In this document: one piece after another, positions 24,871 through 38,345 of the stretch
Numbering within the stretch: position 1 is the stretch's first letter
How the letters are laid out: every line of letters starts with the position of its first letter
Origin: Casuarius casuarius
Taxonomy: Eukaryota; Chordata; Aves; Casuariiformes; Casuariidae
Length of the DNA: 64,000 nucleotides
Reading direction: 5' to 3'
Assembly (NCBI GenBank): GCA_003342895.1
Contig: PTFA01000193.1
Span: 284,583 to 348,582, forward strand
Notes under the pieces: model-generated
What the model was told of the DNA's origin: nothing
The model's input: the letters and a program-made list of their open reading frames with translations, nothing else
The model's database searches: none
Made by a program: the position numbers and the translations under genes

Positions 24871-25665
24871 CTGCACAGAAACGGAACATCCATCAGTGAG
24901 GACCAGCCACCAGGTCACTGCAAGGGACAATCGGGCTTTCCGCGGTCACCTAAAGAAAGCAGCCCCCTCGCAAAGCTGGAGCCAAGGTCAGGGAGCACGT
25001 GGGATGTGCAGCACTAGGTTAATCCTGCTGCTCCTCTCCAGCTCGGACTCAGGTCCTTCTACCTGGTGCTGGGCAAGGCGCAGTCCCCAGAGGCTATTTC
25101 ACAGCACTTTGCTAAGGTTATAAAGTATTGTCCCTCCCCCAAGGGAAGGAAATGGAGTTATTCCTAGCTCCTTCCATCCCTGGTCTCTCCTTGCCCTCTC
25201 CCGTGGGATCTGAGGGGCTGCAGGCCGGCATGCAGGCATCGCTGCAGAAACCCAGCCCCGGCGAGTGCAAGGAAGAGGCCCCGGGGCTCAGCGTCTTGCT
25301 GCCAAAAAGCATCAGGGCTCCTTCAGCCTCTGTCCAGCTGGCTGCTGTCCTGCCTTGGAGCCTACCCGGGTGTGTTTAATTTGAAAATCACGCTGAAATA
25401 GCTACACGTGCAAGCTGCCTGCGTGCACCCTTATTCAGGAGTGGACGCAATTTATCCCACATCTATCTCGCTGTACTCTGGAAGTGGGTTTAACCACCCT
25501 GAGCAAGTGCTCACCGCCATGAAGTCAGCCATGAGGTTGGTAACGGAGAACAATTNTTCTGCTAGAAAGCCCCTACCTCAACTTAGCCCCCAGACCAGCT
25601 CATCATCCCCTACTGACCCATGCTGGGGTGGAGGAAGGGGGCCCCCACCCTCCTCGCGCACTGAC
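24871..25665 (-). other. ASIC2: ASIC2 intron 4 (795 bp)
   Basis: It is a phase 1 intron with a GTCAGT donor and GTGCAG acceptor. The frame from exon 4 meets a TAG within about 20 codons. No repeat, RNA gene or other exon was recognised. Confidence 0.93.
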
Positions 25666-25816
25666 CTGGCATGTGAACCATTTTGCAGTTGCAGTTCTCC
25701 ACGATATACCGGGTCTCGCAGTCGATCCTGCAAGCTGTGATACTGTAAACGGGAAAGAAGTCTAAGCCCATATCCGACGAGCGACATTCACCCCACGGCG
25801 GAGGCAGGTACGTCAG
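25666..25816 (-). CDS. ASIC2: ASIC2 exon 4
   Basis: This exon of 151 bp encodes 50 whole residues, [20 protein letters not shown] through [10 protein letters not shown], and ends with the first base of a Gly codon. The YLPPPWG motif contains the wrist tryptophan that, in ASIC1 structures, contacts the first membrane segment and couples the thumb to the gate. The following Cys residues ([18 protein letters not shown]) form the thumb disulfide ladder. Two conservative differences from recalled human ASIC2 are Asp for Glu after CRSS and Lys for Arg before MVHMP. The acceptor is CTTGCAG and the donor GTCAGT. The exon starts in phase 0. Confidence 0.98.
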
Positions 25817-26859
25817 CTGCAAGAGAGGCAAGAGCAGCGCGTTAGGGGATGCCAGGGACCGGCTGGCTCGGGCAGGGAGGAGCCAGGCTTTTTGCACCTC
25901 GGTAACTCAAACACAAGTTGCTTTGGGCACCGAGTCATGACTGAAGCTGAAAACCGCCTTGGTCACCCTTCCCTTCCTTCCCAGTCTGACCCAGTCTGCC
26001 CAGCCACAGCGTGCGGATGGCTCTGCTCGCCCGGACGGGGACATCGGAGCTGACTCCCGCATCGCTGCGGAGAAGACCTGGCAGTTTTGCACGACAACTA
26101 GCAGAGGACACGATGCAGGGCTTCCCAAACCTGTCCTTTCTCTTCCAAGGATCCTGCTATGCAGCTCTGCAGCTGCACTTTGGGGTCCTTCTAGCCCCGT
26201 TGGTAAAATCCTGCTCCTGCAAACTGCCTCCGGCTTTGGTGAGTGCGAGCATGGGCTCATTGGCACCAGTGTGTCGATGGCTCCCGTCTTGGGCTTGTTC
26301 TGATCTCCAGGCAGAAAGCACCAGTGGCCTTAAGCGAGCAGATAGGGGTGACTGTGAGCGAAGCTGCCACGTTCGCACTGTTCCCTTCCTCAGGCACGTT
26401 ACTCAGCGGTAACGAATGCACCAGGTTAAAACCTTCAGAGCCCTGTGAGCAACAGGGCCAGGGCCTTGGGAGGCAAACGGAAAGGATCAAGAACGGGTCA
26501 GTAACAAGCGCCTGCTACAAAAGGTAAAAACGCCAAGGAAAGGGAAGCTCCTGAGGACCTGATGCACTAAGGAGCCTCCAAACCTCTGCCTTCCCCACGG
26601 AGGGATGGGTTGGCTCAGATGGGGGCCATGGTGGGAGCTGGTGCAGGTCTGCAGAGCACGAGCTCCCTGCAGGCTCGCAGGAGGGAGACGACTCAGTCGT
26701 GTCCTCTTCCCGGCACCAGCGCTCAGGAGCAGCCCCGGAGCGGCAATCGGAGCCGATACAGGTTATCTGCCCTCCTGGCATCCGACGATGATGAAGATCT
26801 ATTTTCCTCTCCTGTGCCTGCACACCAGCGCGCATAGTCCTGGCTCATAACCCGGTGCG

Positions 26860-27310
26860 CTCAGTGCTAATGCAATGCAAACCCTTCTGCTGCTATTACC
26901 ACTTTATTTAACACCTCGGAGCACAAACACAAAGATGAGAAAAGCAGAACTCCACAATCAACCACAGAAACCTTCTCATTCAGAGCCCAGAATATCCCGG
27001 AGGAAAACAGTCGCTTTCTGGCCCCCCCCAGCCAAAACTACCTGTTCCCCTTCTGTCTGCAGCCTGGCAGCCTTTCCCGTTTCTCTTTATCTTTGTTAAA
27101 TGCTCTGCAATACTGTTTGCTAGCGAGCAGAAAATAGCACTGTGTCTCATTCCCCTAACCCCTCCTCCGTAATGTTTTAAAGCTGCGTCCAATTTGCGGT
27201 GCTTTGCTCCAAACACAGAACGTTTCTCGCCGGCAAAGCAGGTTGGCGGAACAAAAACATTCCTTTAAAAATGTGCTAACATTAATCTCACTCTAAAATA
27301 AATATGTAAA
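26860..27310. promoter_or_regulatory. Putative conserved non-coding element in intron 3 (a)
   Basis: AT-rich unique sequence contains an octamer-like word (AATGCAATGCAAAC near 26870), a TTATCTTTGTTAAAT stretch near 27088 combining GATA-like and SOX-like cores, and TAACATTAATCTC near 27278. No open frame of interest. The enhancer role is inferred from texture and motifs only. Confidence 0.25.
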
Positions 27311-29164
27311 CATNTGGTGACGGACTGCGAGCCTAGGACCTAACAGCTAGGCTCTNCTGTGCTGCTTCTGGGCTGTCTGGGTCTCTTTTGGAGCCGTGCG
27401 GGAAAGGGAGGGGAAAAGAGACAACCCAAAAGTGGAGGCACGTTGCACCCAGCGTTGAATGAGTAACCACCCCACAAAACCTTCAGGCATGGACCTGGTG
27501 TAGTTATGACAAAGCTCCTGCAACGGGAGCAATTCGGAGAGCTCTGCTCTAGATTTCTGGTGTGAGCATGTCCCCAGGCTCTTCAAAGCACCCTGTGAAG
27601 AGATGCTCACCCTTGTGCATCAGCGTGCAAGGCTGGAGCGCTGGGGAAACTCCCTTTGGCTTTCACTTACGAATCACTCGGTAGCTAGGAACCCATAACG
27701 GACTTAAATTGCAGCCAGCAAGATGAAGACGGGATGTTGGCAAGAACTTGTCTTACAGTGAGGACAGGAACCATACCCAACTGCAACTGCCAAGCACTAG
27801 TGAAGGTGAACCTGCCGTGGAAGGGTTAGATGAGCTGTCAACTCCTACTACCTTGCAGCCAAGCCAAAATAACTCCTTCTCTCTGTGGTTCACTACGAAC
27901 AATTCCCATGCATGTAATCCAGAGGCGCCTGGCTTATTCCTGCAGTTTGCTTACTGCAGCTGCCGATAACAGACCGGTTCCCCAGCGCTTCCTTCCCCAA
28001 CGGGCTGATGCAGGTTTTACAAGACCGGCTGGCAGGGCCTGCTGGCTGCTGGAGAGGTGCAAGGCATCGCAAGCCGACTTCACGCTGCCAGCTACAACCA
28101 AAACGCCTCGAGCCTTTCCAAAGTGCTCCAGAGCCTTCCAGGAACCGATCTGAAGGTGAGTGCAGGTCAATTTGAAGGTGAGGGCAGTGGCAGCAAGCCC
28201 TCTCCCACCCAAGCCAACTGATGCCACGTAGGGTCTCCCACAGGGTCAGGATCTGGCCTCAGCCACTCTCTTGCAGCTCTCCTGGCTGGTCTCCCTGGGG
28301 TGAGGACTTTGAGGAACGACCCGTCGCTGGCCATGGACCAGGACAGCCCATCCTCTAGATGAGCCATCCTTGCCATGACAAGAAGATAGGTCAAGGTGTT
28401 TCCTTGCACGAGCCCAAGGATATCCTCTAGAAAGGCTTAGCTCCTGCGTAGTCAAACATGATGGGGGGGGTCTCAACGCAATGGTGAACCTCCCCTTGGT
28501 AATCTGGCTTTCCCCATCATCCTGAAAAGCAGAAAATAGCCAACTCCCTTCCTCTGCTTCTGCAAGCATTCACTGGCCACACATCCCTCCCAGAGGGACT
28601 AGGTGAGAGCTTGAACAGGGCTGTAAGAGCTCACAGCGCTCTTCCACAGGGACATGGGCTCGTATCCAGTCACATGCTGGGAAAACAAGTGTCGATGAGG
28701 CAGAAAATCTTCCAGCAATGTTCAACAACAGGCAGGTCTGAGTGGCCTGCTCTGGATCGGGACACGTGCAAAGAAACAGGATCCTGCACGTGCCCGGATG
28801 GATCTGCCCAGGCTGCTCCACCTGCCCCGATCTAGCATCTCCCTTGGGTGCCCCGGGCCATTCGCCGAGAGCTGCAAACTCCGGCGTGCTGAACAGGGAG
28901 CTCCTAAAATCTGCCTAACGTGTGTTGCTGTTCTGGCTGCTTTTAACCCCAAAGTGGGGGGTTTTAAGAGCTGTTTGGCCGCTTGGGGCCACCACGCCAT
29001 CCCCACGCTCTGCGGTTATGATCGGAAAAGCAAGCGATTTCCCCAGCAGGTGCAAAGACGCAGANGGCGAAGGAAGGATCCCATCTGCAGCGAAACAGCT
29101 GAGGGATTAAAAAAGCAAAAAAGCAATTCCCGGCGATCTCTGCGACCTCCAAGAAACGGAGCCA

Positions 29165-29525
29165 GCTCTAAATAGGATGGTTTTGGAAGTCAGCAAAGCA
29201 GCACCTTTGAATGAAAGCATCAAGTATGTCTTTGCGGCACTGGCAAAGTGCTGTTTGAAGGGGATCTTTTCCCATTTGCTTTACACTTGCAACACAACAG
29301 AGCACCAGATGCCATCATTTAGTCATCCGCAGCAGAGAAAGGGGCCCATATGTTGCACATTGTATGATAAAGGAGAATAAATAACCATCGTCTCCGATGG
29401 AATCAGCCCTCTTCTGAGCGCAACTTCATACAAATCTTTTAAGCCCTTTAAATTTTATTCCGAACGTAGGTGACGGGATCAGAGAACGATGGGAGCCGCA
29501 ATCAGATAGTTAGCTTAAATACTTC
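29165..29525. promoter_or_regulatory. Putative conserved non-coding element in intron 3 (b)
   Basis: A unique, CpG-poor block is bounded by GC-rich sequence, with words such as TTTGAATGAAAGCATCAAG, CATATGTTGCACATTG and AATAAATAACC. There is no open frame resembling a protein. The call rests on composition alone. Confidence 0.2.
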
Positions 29526-31489
29526 TCATTTGGCCAATGCTGGATTTGAGCCACGGCGCTTGTGCGCTGGCGCAGCGTCCGCAGGAGATGCAGGGGCTGA
29601 ATGCTTAATTAAACCCTCCTCGATCAACGGAGCCACAGCCCATCTCGCGGCGAGGAGCCAGCTTTCCTCCAGCCCCGCCGGACCGGGAACACCGGCAAAC
29701 CAAGGCAAGCACCGGGANGGCCCCTACACGGACAACACGGTCTCTTCGATGCTCTTGCTGCCTTGTTTTATCTCGATACCTTGCTCTTACAATTTGCAAC
29801 ACAGGGCAGATATTTCCTGCACGTACTTTTGGGCAGAGGCTACTTGCCATCCATTCTTCGGGCTAGAAAAAGTTCAGAAATGCCGAGGCCACGTGGAAAG
29901 CATCTCGCACGCCTGGGGAGCGGATGCTGCACGGAGGTCCCGGGAAGCTGTGCGCTTCTCTGCCCATCGTTTTGCTGCTGCAAGGGCCGATTCATGAGGA
30001 AGTTTTACAGGCAAATCTGTACTTTTTTTTCTCTTACAGGCAAGATCGTACAGACAAATCCTCCTGGGCTTGCAGGCTGCTAGACTCTGCCTCCCTTGAG
30101 CACGCCGACGAACTCCTCCCTCTCCGAGGGGCTCATCAAGGGCTGTTACCTGGAGCCTCCACTGTAATTATGGCTTCAAAGGCACACCGCGTCCCTTGTG
30201 CTATGTAATTTGTAATCAGAAGCAAATTCCCGACTGCTCAGCCACCAGACACAGCTGCGGGCCCTCTCTGAAGAGCGGCGGGAGAAGGCACATCTCCGGA
30301 GACCGGGCTCCGTGCAGAAATCGGGAGCTGCATTTCATAAATCTTGCTGCACCCTCCCCTGATAATTCGGATGTGGGTTGGGGGAAAACGGGCTGTGGCA
30401 TCCCCAAAGCCCGGCGTGACAGTGCCAGGAGAGCTCCTGCCACCTCCCCCAGGCAGCTTCGGTGAGNGGTGCCGACGTGCCAAGTCTCTGATGTTGTCAG
30501 CTCCCATCTCAACCTTTTATTTTCCAATTATCTCGGAAGGCAGCCAAGCTGTTACAGCCTGTGCNTGGAGCTACAACAGCATCGCTTCCAACCCCGGCGA
30601 TGGAAACACAGGATTGCCAGCACTGCTGCATCTCCACCTGACCGGGCGCATCGCTGAAGTGCTCCACGTCACCCTTCAAAGGGGAGAAGATCCAGTCCCT
30701 GGGCTGGCTTGGCTTGTAGCCTTCCAATAGTCCATCTGGCACGGAAAGAGATGCTCCAAGCAGGTTGGCGACAGCACCCTGAGCCCTCTTCATCCCCTCC
30801 TAGCCAGCACGGGTGCTTTTTTGGGGGAAATACAACCTCAAGCAAGGAGGAGCCCCGAGGAGCTGCCCGAGCCAAACTCTTTAGTGGTGCTGGAAATCCC
30901 ACCTGCAGAGCTCACGGGCCCTTTGCATCGCCTCCGAGAGCACGTTACGGAGCCGGCGCTGCCTGGCTGGCCAGTAAATAGCAACTCAGGCGACGGAGCA
31001 ATCCTGCGGCTTGCAGGCACAGAAACGCAGTGAGTGGGAGAGAAGCTAATTGCCTGTGATTTCTTCTCCTCGGAGCCCCTCCGAACAGCACGCAACAGCG
31101 CAGCCGGCTCGTCCTCTCCAGGGAATTGCTTTGCCTCTTCCGGACGATGCTGATTTTGGCCCCGCAGGGCTCCNGCGCGGAGAGGATGCTGCGGGACCCG
31201 GGGACGCCTCCGCTCATCCAGCTCTGCGGCGCGATGGGGTGATGCTCTGCACCGACGGCCGGAGCGAAACCACACGCTGGTGGTGGCACAAGCGCGGCCA
31301 GGAGGGAAAAGGCGACAGGCACNAAACCGCTTCATCCAGCGGCTCCTGATGGTTCGCCTGGAAAAGTAACACCGATCCGTAATTTTGCTCGGCCGCCGTG
31401 GCAGCTCTCCAAGGGCTGCCCACGTGCAACCTTCCTTGGCACGGCGGCCTCTCCTGCTCACAGAAACGCGACTTCGGTGTCTAACTGAG

Positions 31490-31690
31490 GTTGACAAACT
31501 NGCCTCCTCGCCCGCTCACAACCATTAATACTTAATTAATGAATTAAATGCTTTCAAAATTCGCCCAGTCTCNGCTACGAAGGAGGGAGCCAATCAGTTA
31601 CAAACTGGCAGGCTCGGAAAGGGAATGAACTAATTGACCTGTCTCCATAAACACATGACGGATTTGCTTTCCCGAAACACAACGGGAGAG
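31490..31690. promoter_or_regulatory. Putative homeodomain-rich element in intron 3 (c)
   Basis: ACCATTAATACTTAATTAAT followed by GAATTAAATG (about 31521-31550) packs several TAAT cores into 30 bases. Further along, CCAATCAG (near 31593) and GAACTAATTGACC (near 31626) add CCAAT-like and TAATTG sites. The surrounding sequence is GC-rich, so the block stands out. Function is inferred. Confidence 0.3.
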
Positions 31691-33639
31691 CAGACGGCTT
31701 TAAAGAAACGCGGGATGCACAACCGAGGCACCACNACGAAGCCCCGCGCGGTGGGAACGGGTCGCGGAGGGGGACAGCGGCCCTGCTCCGCGTTTTGGCA
31801 CTACCTGATCCCCACAGCATCCCTTTTTCCTGGCTTAAGCAGCTGCCCTTCGCGCTCTGCTCTTGGCACCAGGCCTCCCACTAACTGCAAACATCTGTCC
31901 TGAGCTGCAGAGGTCTTTTTTTTAAATCCCTATCTCCGTTTTATCCACGCATTTAATCTTGTGCAGCAGGGAAGATGCGGACCGGCNGCATTTCCAGCAC
32001 GGAGAAGAGTCTTGGCAGAATTAAAAAAGCCACGGTGGGCACCGCACTGCATCTGGCTCCTACCCTGCTCCCCAGGCTCGTCCTGCAGCATCCAGCTGTC
32101 GCCGGGTATCGCCAGGCCCTGGCTGGATCGAAGACAGTGTTTCTATCCAGAGCAGATTGGTGTTTTCCCCAGCGCCGTCTCTGCAAAGCATCAGGTCCGG
32201 GGCTCGCCTGCTCCCGGCTCTGCCGTGGGGTCCGTGCAAGATCCCGGCAAATCCTCCACCTCGCCAGGAGGAATTTTTTGCGGAGCAAGAGGGAAGCACC
32301 AACCTAAGGTGAACNGCAGGATGAAAGCTCGTTTCAGGTTGTACCTGCCTTCTCCATGGGATGAGGTGCATGTGCGTATGGATCCGGGAAGGACCCACCT
32401 GCCGCACGTGATGTGACCAAACTTCAGGCTGCAAGGAGGGATGTCCAACGCCCCACNCTTGAACACGGCAAAGTCTAGGTGGAGTGGATTCGCACTTGCT
32501 CCAAACAAAGTAACAACCAGAAATCTCTGCTCCTTAATGAGACATCGCAGAGCACCGGCTTAATAGCATTTCACTTCCAGCCAGCTTCAGCACTTGTAAA
32601 AACACTTAAAACCTCCAGGCACACACAGCTTGCAGCCCTTGTTGTCGCCATCTCCCAGTTAATGATGCTGGAATTTCTCTATTTACCGTCTCCCTTCACG
32701 GGCAGGGCTGTTCTCGGTGCAAATCCATCTGTTCCTTCCCATTTGCTCCCTTCAAGGAAGCGTCGGAAGAGTTGTCTTTACCGGCGCGCGCTTAACCCTT
32801 CCCGCGCCCCAGCGCTGCTTCCCATCCCGGCTNGCGAGAGCTGCCTGCTGCTCGGCAAAGCTGCAGTGCCCGGAGTCCCAGTGCACCCAGTTTGGTCACT
32901 GGAAAAGCAGTGCGCGTTTAGGCATGCAAAGGCATCGCCCTCATGTTGCTCGAATACGTTGGCCAAAATCTTAGGTGCGTACCCCATTTGGGGGGTGCGC
33001 GGTGGACGTTGCACCCTACGAAGCTCCTGGCCNTTGCGATACCTTCACGCAGCAATAGCACGGGCCAGCTCTTCGCCATAGGACGAAAAAACCCACTTTC
33101 CCATCCTTAGCGACCAGCTTTCAGTCTGTTTAAAAACCCCCTTTCCCATGCAATGTTGCGAGGGGTTAACAGGAGCACCCAAACCATTACTGCATATACA
33201 CCAGAGATGTTTTCTCTTTCTGGCTTCTTTTTTAAACTAAATGAGACTGTGTTTTTCAATCTCTGCTCGTTCAGATGCATCCTTTCCATTGCTTCCCTTC
33301 AAATCCATTTTCTTTCGACTACCNTGCATCTTTTTGCAAAGGGGCTGATTCGCGCCAAACGCAGTTTTTCCAAGTGAAACCACGCTGGCGTCCTCTGAAA
33401 GCAGTGCTGCGATCCCTGCCGCGTGCGCGTCCTCCGGCTCCGAGCCCTCCCTGCGCGCCGAGCTGAAGCTGTCGCTCAGGCTGGCCCCGGCTGCCTGCCA
33501 ATTTGCTTCCCCCAGTAGTTTAATTAATTTAGAGTCCAATGATATATAGGGGAGGAATCAACCGGGAGAGCGTGTGGGATTGAGGGAAACGGAAAGAAAT
33601 TGCAGCGCTCGTGTTTTTCTGGGAGGAGGTGCGATATTG

Positions 33640-34010
33640 TGGGTAGAAGACATTGTCGGCATTAGGAAACTTTGCAAAATGCTACTGAATTGCGACGGGT
33701 GACTTTTTCAAACGCAACTGCTGCACGGTGGCTCGAAAACAGGGGCCTAAGAGTTATCGCCGCCAGACCCCCAGACCTGTTCTCGCAGCTCACGGTGTAA
33801 TTACAGANCGCGATAGTGCTGCTGTTGGTAGCTGATGCTCTCTGTCCCGTGCAAACGTTACGAGGGGATGAGTCTCCGAGGCACGCTAGAGCCCTATTAA
33901 ACAATATTGCTCCGTCTTCGAACCTGTTGCTTAATTGAAACCTCTTAAATTTTTATTGCCACGTTGGCAAAGATTGCTGTTTTAGTGCGCATTTCATCTT
34001 CCCTAACGCG
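33640..34010. promoter_or_regulatory. Putative conserved non-coding element in intron 3 (d)
   Basis: The block mixes AT-rich words (GTGTAATTACAG near 33795, TTGCTTAATTGAAACC near 33927, TTTTATTGCC) with a single N and no long frame. TAATTA and TTAATTG cores recur. A regulatory role is inferred from composition only. Confidence 0.2.
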
Positions 34011-37000
34011 CTGCGCTCGCAGCGGAACGAGGAGCAACCGAGCCGGGGAAGGAGCGCTCTCCGCTCCCATCCGTCGATGCGAGCGGCTCCAGGCCATCGG
34101 ACGTCTCCGCNTCCCTCTCCCTGAACGGCATCGCTATTCCCAGTCTCACCTTTCCAGGCNGAAGATGGTTTTCTCTCCTCTCTCTGAAACCACCCTGGTT
34201 TCTTCTAGAGGAAGAGCGCCACGTTGCAGACAAGGCCACCGTCACGGTTTACACAAAAGCAGCCAGAGAAGACGGTTTTTGGCATCCTGCACCTAAACAC
34301 CCTTTTTCCAATCGCAGTGGTCCATTGCACATTGCCTTTTTCTGCGCTGCCTCTATCAAAGCCTAAGTTACTTCTGCAGGCTTAGCAAGTCAGCTCCGCT
34401 CCAGCTCCTCTCAAATCCAAGCAAGGAGAGGGAGTCTCTTTATTTTAAGCAATTTTGGACAGAAAGCAGCTGTTTCAGCCAGGTGTCTGCAGCAAAAAAA
34501 AATTGCCCTATATAACTACGGATGTGTTTTATGGAGAAAACCTCCAGCTTGGATCGTCTTTGCAGGGTNGCTTTCACCGATTCAGCAAGCGCAACGGATC
34601 CACTTGCAAAGTTGTTTTTGTGCCGCGGTGCCGCCGCATCGGTGCGTTTTACTGCCGCGGACGCGTGGTGAGCAAGCACAACACCGTTACGGCATTAACA
34701 TCACCGAGCTGNCCAACGTTTCCTGAAAGTGTCGCGCCGGCGGAGAGATCGGAGAGCTGGAGGCAGGGTTTGGGCTCTGCAGGAGGAGAAGAGGGGCTTG
34801 ATTTCCAGATGTCGGCGGGAGCCCCGGGATGCACCTCCGGAGGCGGGCGGCTCGCTGCAGAGCGACGGGAACACAGCGACAGACGGACAAATNCCCCCAG
34901 GTCGTCAAAGCCGCCGTAGGAGCAGGATCGTCCCAGCCGTGGAGAGGGGCTGGTCTGAGCAGACGCAAGAGGAAAATCCCTGCAGGCAGCAGCGAGGCAA
35001 GAAGGTGCCACCAGAGAGAAGGGACCAGGTNGCCATTGGTGGGACCAGGTGGAAGCATTAATTAGCACGTAAAACGAAGCGGGGAAGCAAATTAATTAGC
35101 AGGAACCTAACCTGACCTCTGATGGAGTGGGTGGATCCCAACCCCAAGGGCTCCTTCCCGTCTGCACTCCCAGCTACCAGCCCGGTGGCTAATTTTAAGG
35201 TGACATTTAATGAGATCGTCCTCTCAGGGATGGGGGGGGGCGAAGGGACAGATTTGCCTGAGGCCGCGGGGGGCAGCAACTGGGCCAGAAATAGAGCAAC
35301 AATCTTCCAACCCAGCCACAAATAAATATCCTTTGGGGGTTTGAGAAGGTGGGTGAGGCCCAGCATTACGGTGCCCACAACGGTGGAAACGGGTCCTCTC
35401 TTCTCTGAGTGCAGGTGCACATTTCTTGGTCCTCCAGTGAAGCAGTGCAAAACCCACCAATGGTGCCACCATTTTGGGGTGGACAGAGTCAATTAGAACA
35501 TGATAAAAGGACAATTTCTTTAGGCCAGGTTGGCTCTAAATGAAAAACAACTCAGTGCCTCTAGGTCCAGACCAAAGGTGGACTTCCCATCCTTGCATAA
35601 CCCCAGCCCTGCGCTGTGGTATATGGGGAATAAAAAACACTTTCAAGCCAAGAGACTCCCCAAAATACCTATTTTCCTTATCATCTTCTATCCATCTTCC
35701 CTCCCCAGAAGGAGGGATTTGGCAGAGGAATGTGGTTTCCCCTCTCTCCNCTACTTTTCTTCCTAACAGGATCCCTTGAAAAATTCTATTTTATTTTTTT
35801 TAAATAGAAATAACAAAACAGCTAATGCTGGCGATGGGATGTGAAGCACGAGGGGAAGATTTCCAGCAGCCGTCTTAAAAGTTTTGGAATGGGAGAGGGT
35901 TTTGCTCAAGCAGATGTTCACTCCAGGGATGGAAGAGCCAGAGCTGCGCCGCCGTTCTTGGCGTAACCGGTCCCNGCAAGGCCCCTGACGCAGGATGCTC
36001 TGCTCCACCACCAAGTTCCTCTATGCCCTTTGGCAAGTCGCTTTGCCGCCCTGTAAAATGGGACAACGTCTGCAAGCTGCCTGCCAGGCACTGGGGACGA
36101 CCGGCTGCCGACTTGGACCCCGCAGGCCATCTCCAGCCCACCCTGCTCTTTGCTGCTTGGTTGAACGGTAGCTTCAACCCCGGTGCCAACACGCATCAGA
36201 GACCCAAACACNAGATGGGACGGACAAGGGATTCAAAGTACAGTAATTACTGCCAACAATTCTGGTGCTAATTAATCATTTTTCTGTCCAGATTCTTTAT
36301 CTCGCAGTATTTCCTACATAAGTAATAGCAGATACTGCCGATTCCTCCAGAGTAGCACAAGGCAGCTGCTGGGAGAAGGGAACATGTTGGGGACACGTGG
36401 AAGGATTTGTGTCNAGCAAACAGGCACAGATTACAAAAAATACCCACGACTGGCTGGTTTCCAAGACTTGGGATAATTCTGAACAATTAAATNATTGCTT
36501 CTCTTATTTCCCTAGTGAGTTGGCTTATGTGGATATTCCCATGCCCCTCTTGGGAAAAGCAGCCTTGCAGCCCTCCATATGCAATTGCATGGTAGGGAAG
36601 GGCAGAGAAAGGCCCAAGAGCCGTTGAAGGACAAATGAACATTAACTTCTCCCCAATGATCAAGACTGAAGTTTAACTTAGCTGCTTTCTCCACTGGCTG
36701 AGCCTGGGGCAGAGGAGCCACCTCAACACAGGTCTCCTGAATCCATGGGCAACCACCTGGCCACCGTGGCTTTCTTGCTGGAGGGATGCACCTTGGACAC
36801 CCTACGGCAATGCCTGGTCCATCGCCTTTCCAAGCATCAAGCCCTTCCCTGATGGCAGCGGTCCAGCATGGAGCTGAGATGGCCGAATCACTGCCCAGGG
36901 GCACGAGGAGGGTCTCACCTCCAGCTTCAGTGGTGGCACATTCAAGGCAGAGAGAGCCCAGTCCACTCGGACACACGGGAAGCAAATATCCTCCCGTCTC

Positions 37001-38345
37001 GACCTCACCTCTGATGACCATCCAGCAAGCTCTACCCGGGCAGTAAGGGGGGCTCAGCGTGTTTTAGGAGGAGTCAGCGTGTTTAAGGAGTCCAAACCCA
37101 TACAAGGCTGGGGCTTGGCAGGAGGACGCTGTGTCGAGGAGAGAGCAGCTGCTCTGTACTTCAGCAGCTGTTGCCTCGGCCCCTGAAGAGTCCTCCACCT
37201 TCCCTGTTACTAAGGCGTTATGCTCAAAACGAGTGCTCTGCGCTGCGATAAAGCTGCTCATTTTCTGCAACCCACCGGACTTCCCACAGGATACAGACTG
37301 ACAACACAAAAACCCGTTCTTGNCTTTAATTGAGAAGCCTCCACCTGGCGCTCGCCTACAGGGAACCCACACCATTTATTATCTCCTGCATGACTATGCA
37401 CGCGTGCGTCCTCAGTGAGGAGAGAGGATCTGCACCCAGGCTCACTGAAATACAGCATCTTCAGGTGTATTTTGGTACCAGTGTCCATGGAGAGATGCCT
37501 TGGCTTCAAGATGCATTTGGTGGTGAATTGCTTTTCTAAGCTGAAATACAAGTACCGCGGCTCTGATTCCCCATTGAGATTTAATCAGAGCAAACCCTCA
37601 AACAGCTCCTGTTGTGTTTCCCGAATTTGATTCATGTCTCATCTGAAGGNGAATGCAGGAGCACGAAGGAAAATGAGAGACACAATGAGGCAGGAAGGCT
37701 ACAAACGCCAGCGTCGGGACCAAGCTGAGAAAGGGATTTATTCTGCTGGCCAGCTTTCCAAACTCCGAGCAAGGACTTGGGTCTAACAATGCTACGTCTC
37801 ATCACAGCCATCCGTGGCGACACGTCACTGTCGGGATGCAGGGAGAGTGTTGTATGAGGAGCAATAAGCTTCCCATCCCTGGTTATAATAAATAATATAA
37901 GTATTTCTGTGTTACTTGAAAGGATTCAAGCTCATTTACCTAACGAAATGCTCTCCTCTGAACTNCTTTTATCCCTTGAACATGGGATCCTTTTGGCAAA
38001 AAGCATCCTTTCGCGGGGCGTTGGAAGGTACCCAACACATTTTGCGACTGCCATAGCTGAACCGTAACAATAAAAGAGCAAGCCAGGGTAATTACCAGGG
38101 ATGAACACCCTTCCGCGGCCAAAGCTGTGACAATTCTGGGCAATGCAAGGGAAGCAACACCGTAAAACCTGTCCTCGTCCAAGCCAAGCTAGCCAACTGG
38201 AGGAGCAATTTGAAGCAAAAGGTGTCTGGGCTAAAAACAGCTGTTAATCATGAAACACTTCTCAAGGGGCTTCCTTCCATAGAAGTGACCTCACATATTG
38301 ACCCATTAGAGGGCTTTGGGTAGGAAAATGAAATCAGGCACTTAC

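Larger units (their letters stand above)
25817..38345 (-). other. ASIC2: ASIC2 intron 3 (12.5 kb)
   Basis: It is a phase 0 intron, GTAAGT to CTTGCAG, and by far the longest complete intron in the window. No gene was recognised on either strand, although chance frames up to 219 codons exist. Several AT-rich unique blocks (26860-27310, 29165-29525, 31490-31690, 33640-34010) look like conserved regulatory sequence. Many isolated N positions occur. Confidence 0.93.

Noticed and set aside
30838..31497. 219-codon minus-strand open frame in intron 3
   Set aside because: No recognisable motif, contains N positions, overlaps other equally open frames, and lies in GC-rich sequence where stops are rare.
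32479..33081. 200-codon plus-strand open frame in intron 3
   Set aside because: No domain, two N positions, low-complexity mix of Ser, Pro and Leu; looks like chance.
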